Source of the DNA: Prinia subflava
Lineage: Eukaryota > Chordata > Aves > Passeriformes > Cisticolidae
Length of the DNA stretch: 64,000 nt
Reading direction: 5' to 3'
Assembly (NCBI RefSeq): GCF_021018805.1
Contig: NC_086254.1
Span: forward strand, 29,511,300-29,575,299
Below the pieces are notes generated by a model, which was not told where the DNA came from, made no database searches, and saw nothing but the letters and a program-made list of their open reading frames with translations. Of the stretch, positions 63,641-64,000 are shown in pieces. A program made the translations under genes and the position numbers. Every line of letters starts with the position of its first letter. The stretch's first letter is position 1.

Positions 63641-64000
63641 CTGGCCCCACGAGCCCCTAAATTAACAGGTCCCTACTGGAGCTCCCTGCTCAGCAGAGCT
63701 CCCTCCCCCTCCTTTCCCTTGCGCTGATCCACTTATTCGTCTGAGCGATGACCAGAGCTGACCTAATCCCCGGGGTGGTGTTTATGTGCCGGGTGCTCTG
63801 GGCCGGTGGCAGGCGTCACCCGCCCCACCACGGGGCTGGGTCCTGGCAAAAGCCCTTGGTCCCAGCTCTCTGTGCCAGGGAGTGCAGGGCTCCAGAGGGG
63901 CTCAGCAGCCAGCACTCATCCAGGGACACGCTTCAAGCCAACTCCCCTAAATGAGCTCCGTTCTCCTGTTCCAGTGTTTGCAATGGTGGGCCTGCAGTGG
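63641..64000. other. Window end, no feature recognised
   Basis: GC-rich sequence without recognised exons, repeats or RNA genes. It is presumably still within the NOL4L transcription unit. Confidence 0.4.

Overview
The window is vertebrate nuclear DNA and almost certainly avian. It carries five protein-coding loci in the same order and orientation as human chromosome 20q11.21: PLAGL2 (-), POFUT1 (+), KIF3B (+), ASXL1 (+) and NOL4L (-). The introns are short, the promoters are strong CpG islands, and the recognisable interspersed repeats are CR1 LINE 3' ends, which is the usual repeat profile of a bird, probably a gene-dense small chromosome homologous to chicken chromosome 20. The species cannot be named from the sequence.

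Layout. 1-1.75 kb: probable 3' UTR of the next gene to the left (TM9SF4 by synteny only). 1.75-6.9 kb: intergenic, nothing coding recognised. 6.9-13.8 kb: PLAGL2 on the minus strand, with two coding exons and a long 3' UTR. 13.5-14.0 kb: CpG island shared head to head by PLAGL2 and POFUT1, with a palindromic CRE. 13.9-19.2 kb: POFUT1, seven coding exons. 19.4-31.5 kb: KIF3B, with CpG island, non-coding exon 1, eight coding exons and a 3.5 kb 3' UTR. 32.4-50.8 kb: ASXL1, with CpG island, twelve ordinary coding exons and a 3-base micro-exon. 50.8-52.4 kb: short convergent intergenic gap. 52.4-64 kb: NOL4L on the minus strand, last six coding exons and a long 3' UTR; its 5' part lies beyond the window.

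Exon boundaries were read by hand from GT/AG sites and protein family knowledge. Each complete gene then closes in frame at close to its human length: PLAGL2 494 aa, POFUT1 387 aa, KIF3B 740 aa, ASXL1 1521 aa. The genes are not a pathway. They are a conserved syntenic block of a transcription factor, a Notch-modifying glycosyltransferase, a kinesin-2 motor, a Polycomb/BAP1 cofactor and a nucleolar-protein-like regulator.

The most interesting hidden layer is in ASXL1. A TCC_TTT_CGT slippery site at 45197-45205 opens a +1-frame ORF that crosses the last intron and ends at 46309 after an EHNY motif of the HCF-1-binding type. This is the avian copy of the reported ASXL trans-frame (TF) product. 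Other signals worth checking are the 3-nt ASXL1 exon at 38606-38608, a 17-bp perfect fold-back beside the PLAGL2/POFUT1 promoter, an overlapping uORF in KIF3B, a local duplication abutting the KIF3B promoter, paired inverted ZNF143-like sites at ASXL1, and a GAAA-capped hairpin in the POFUT1 3' UTR.
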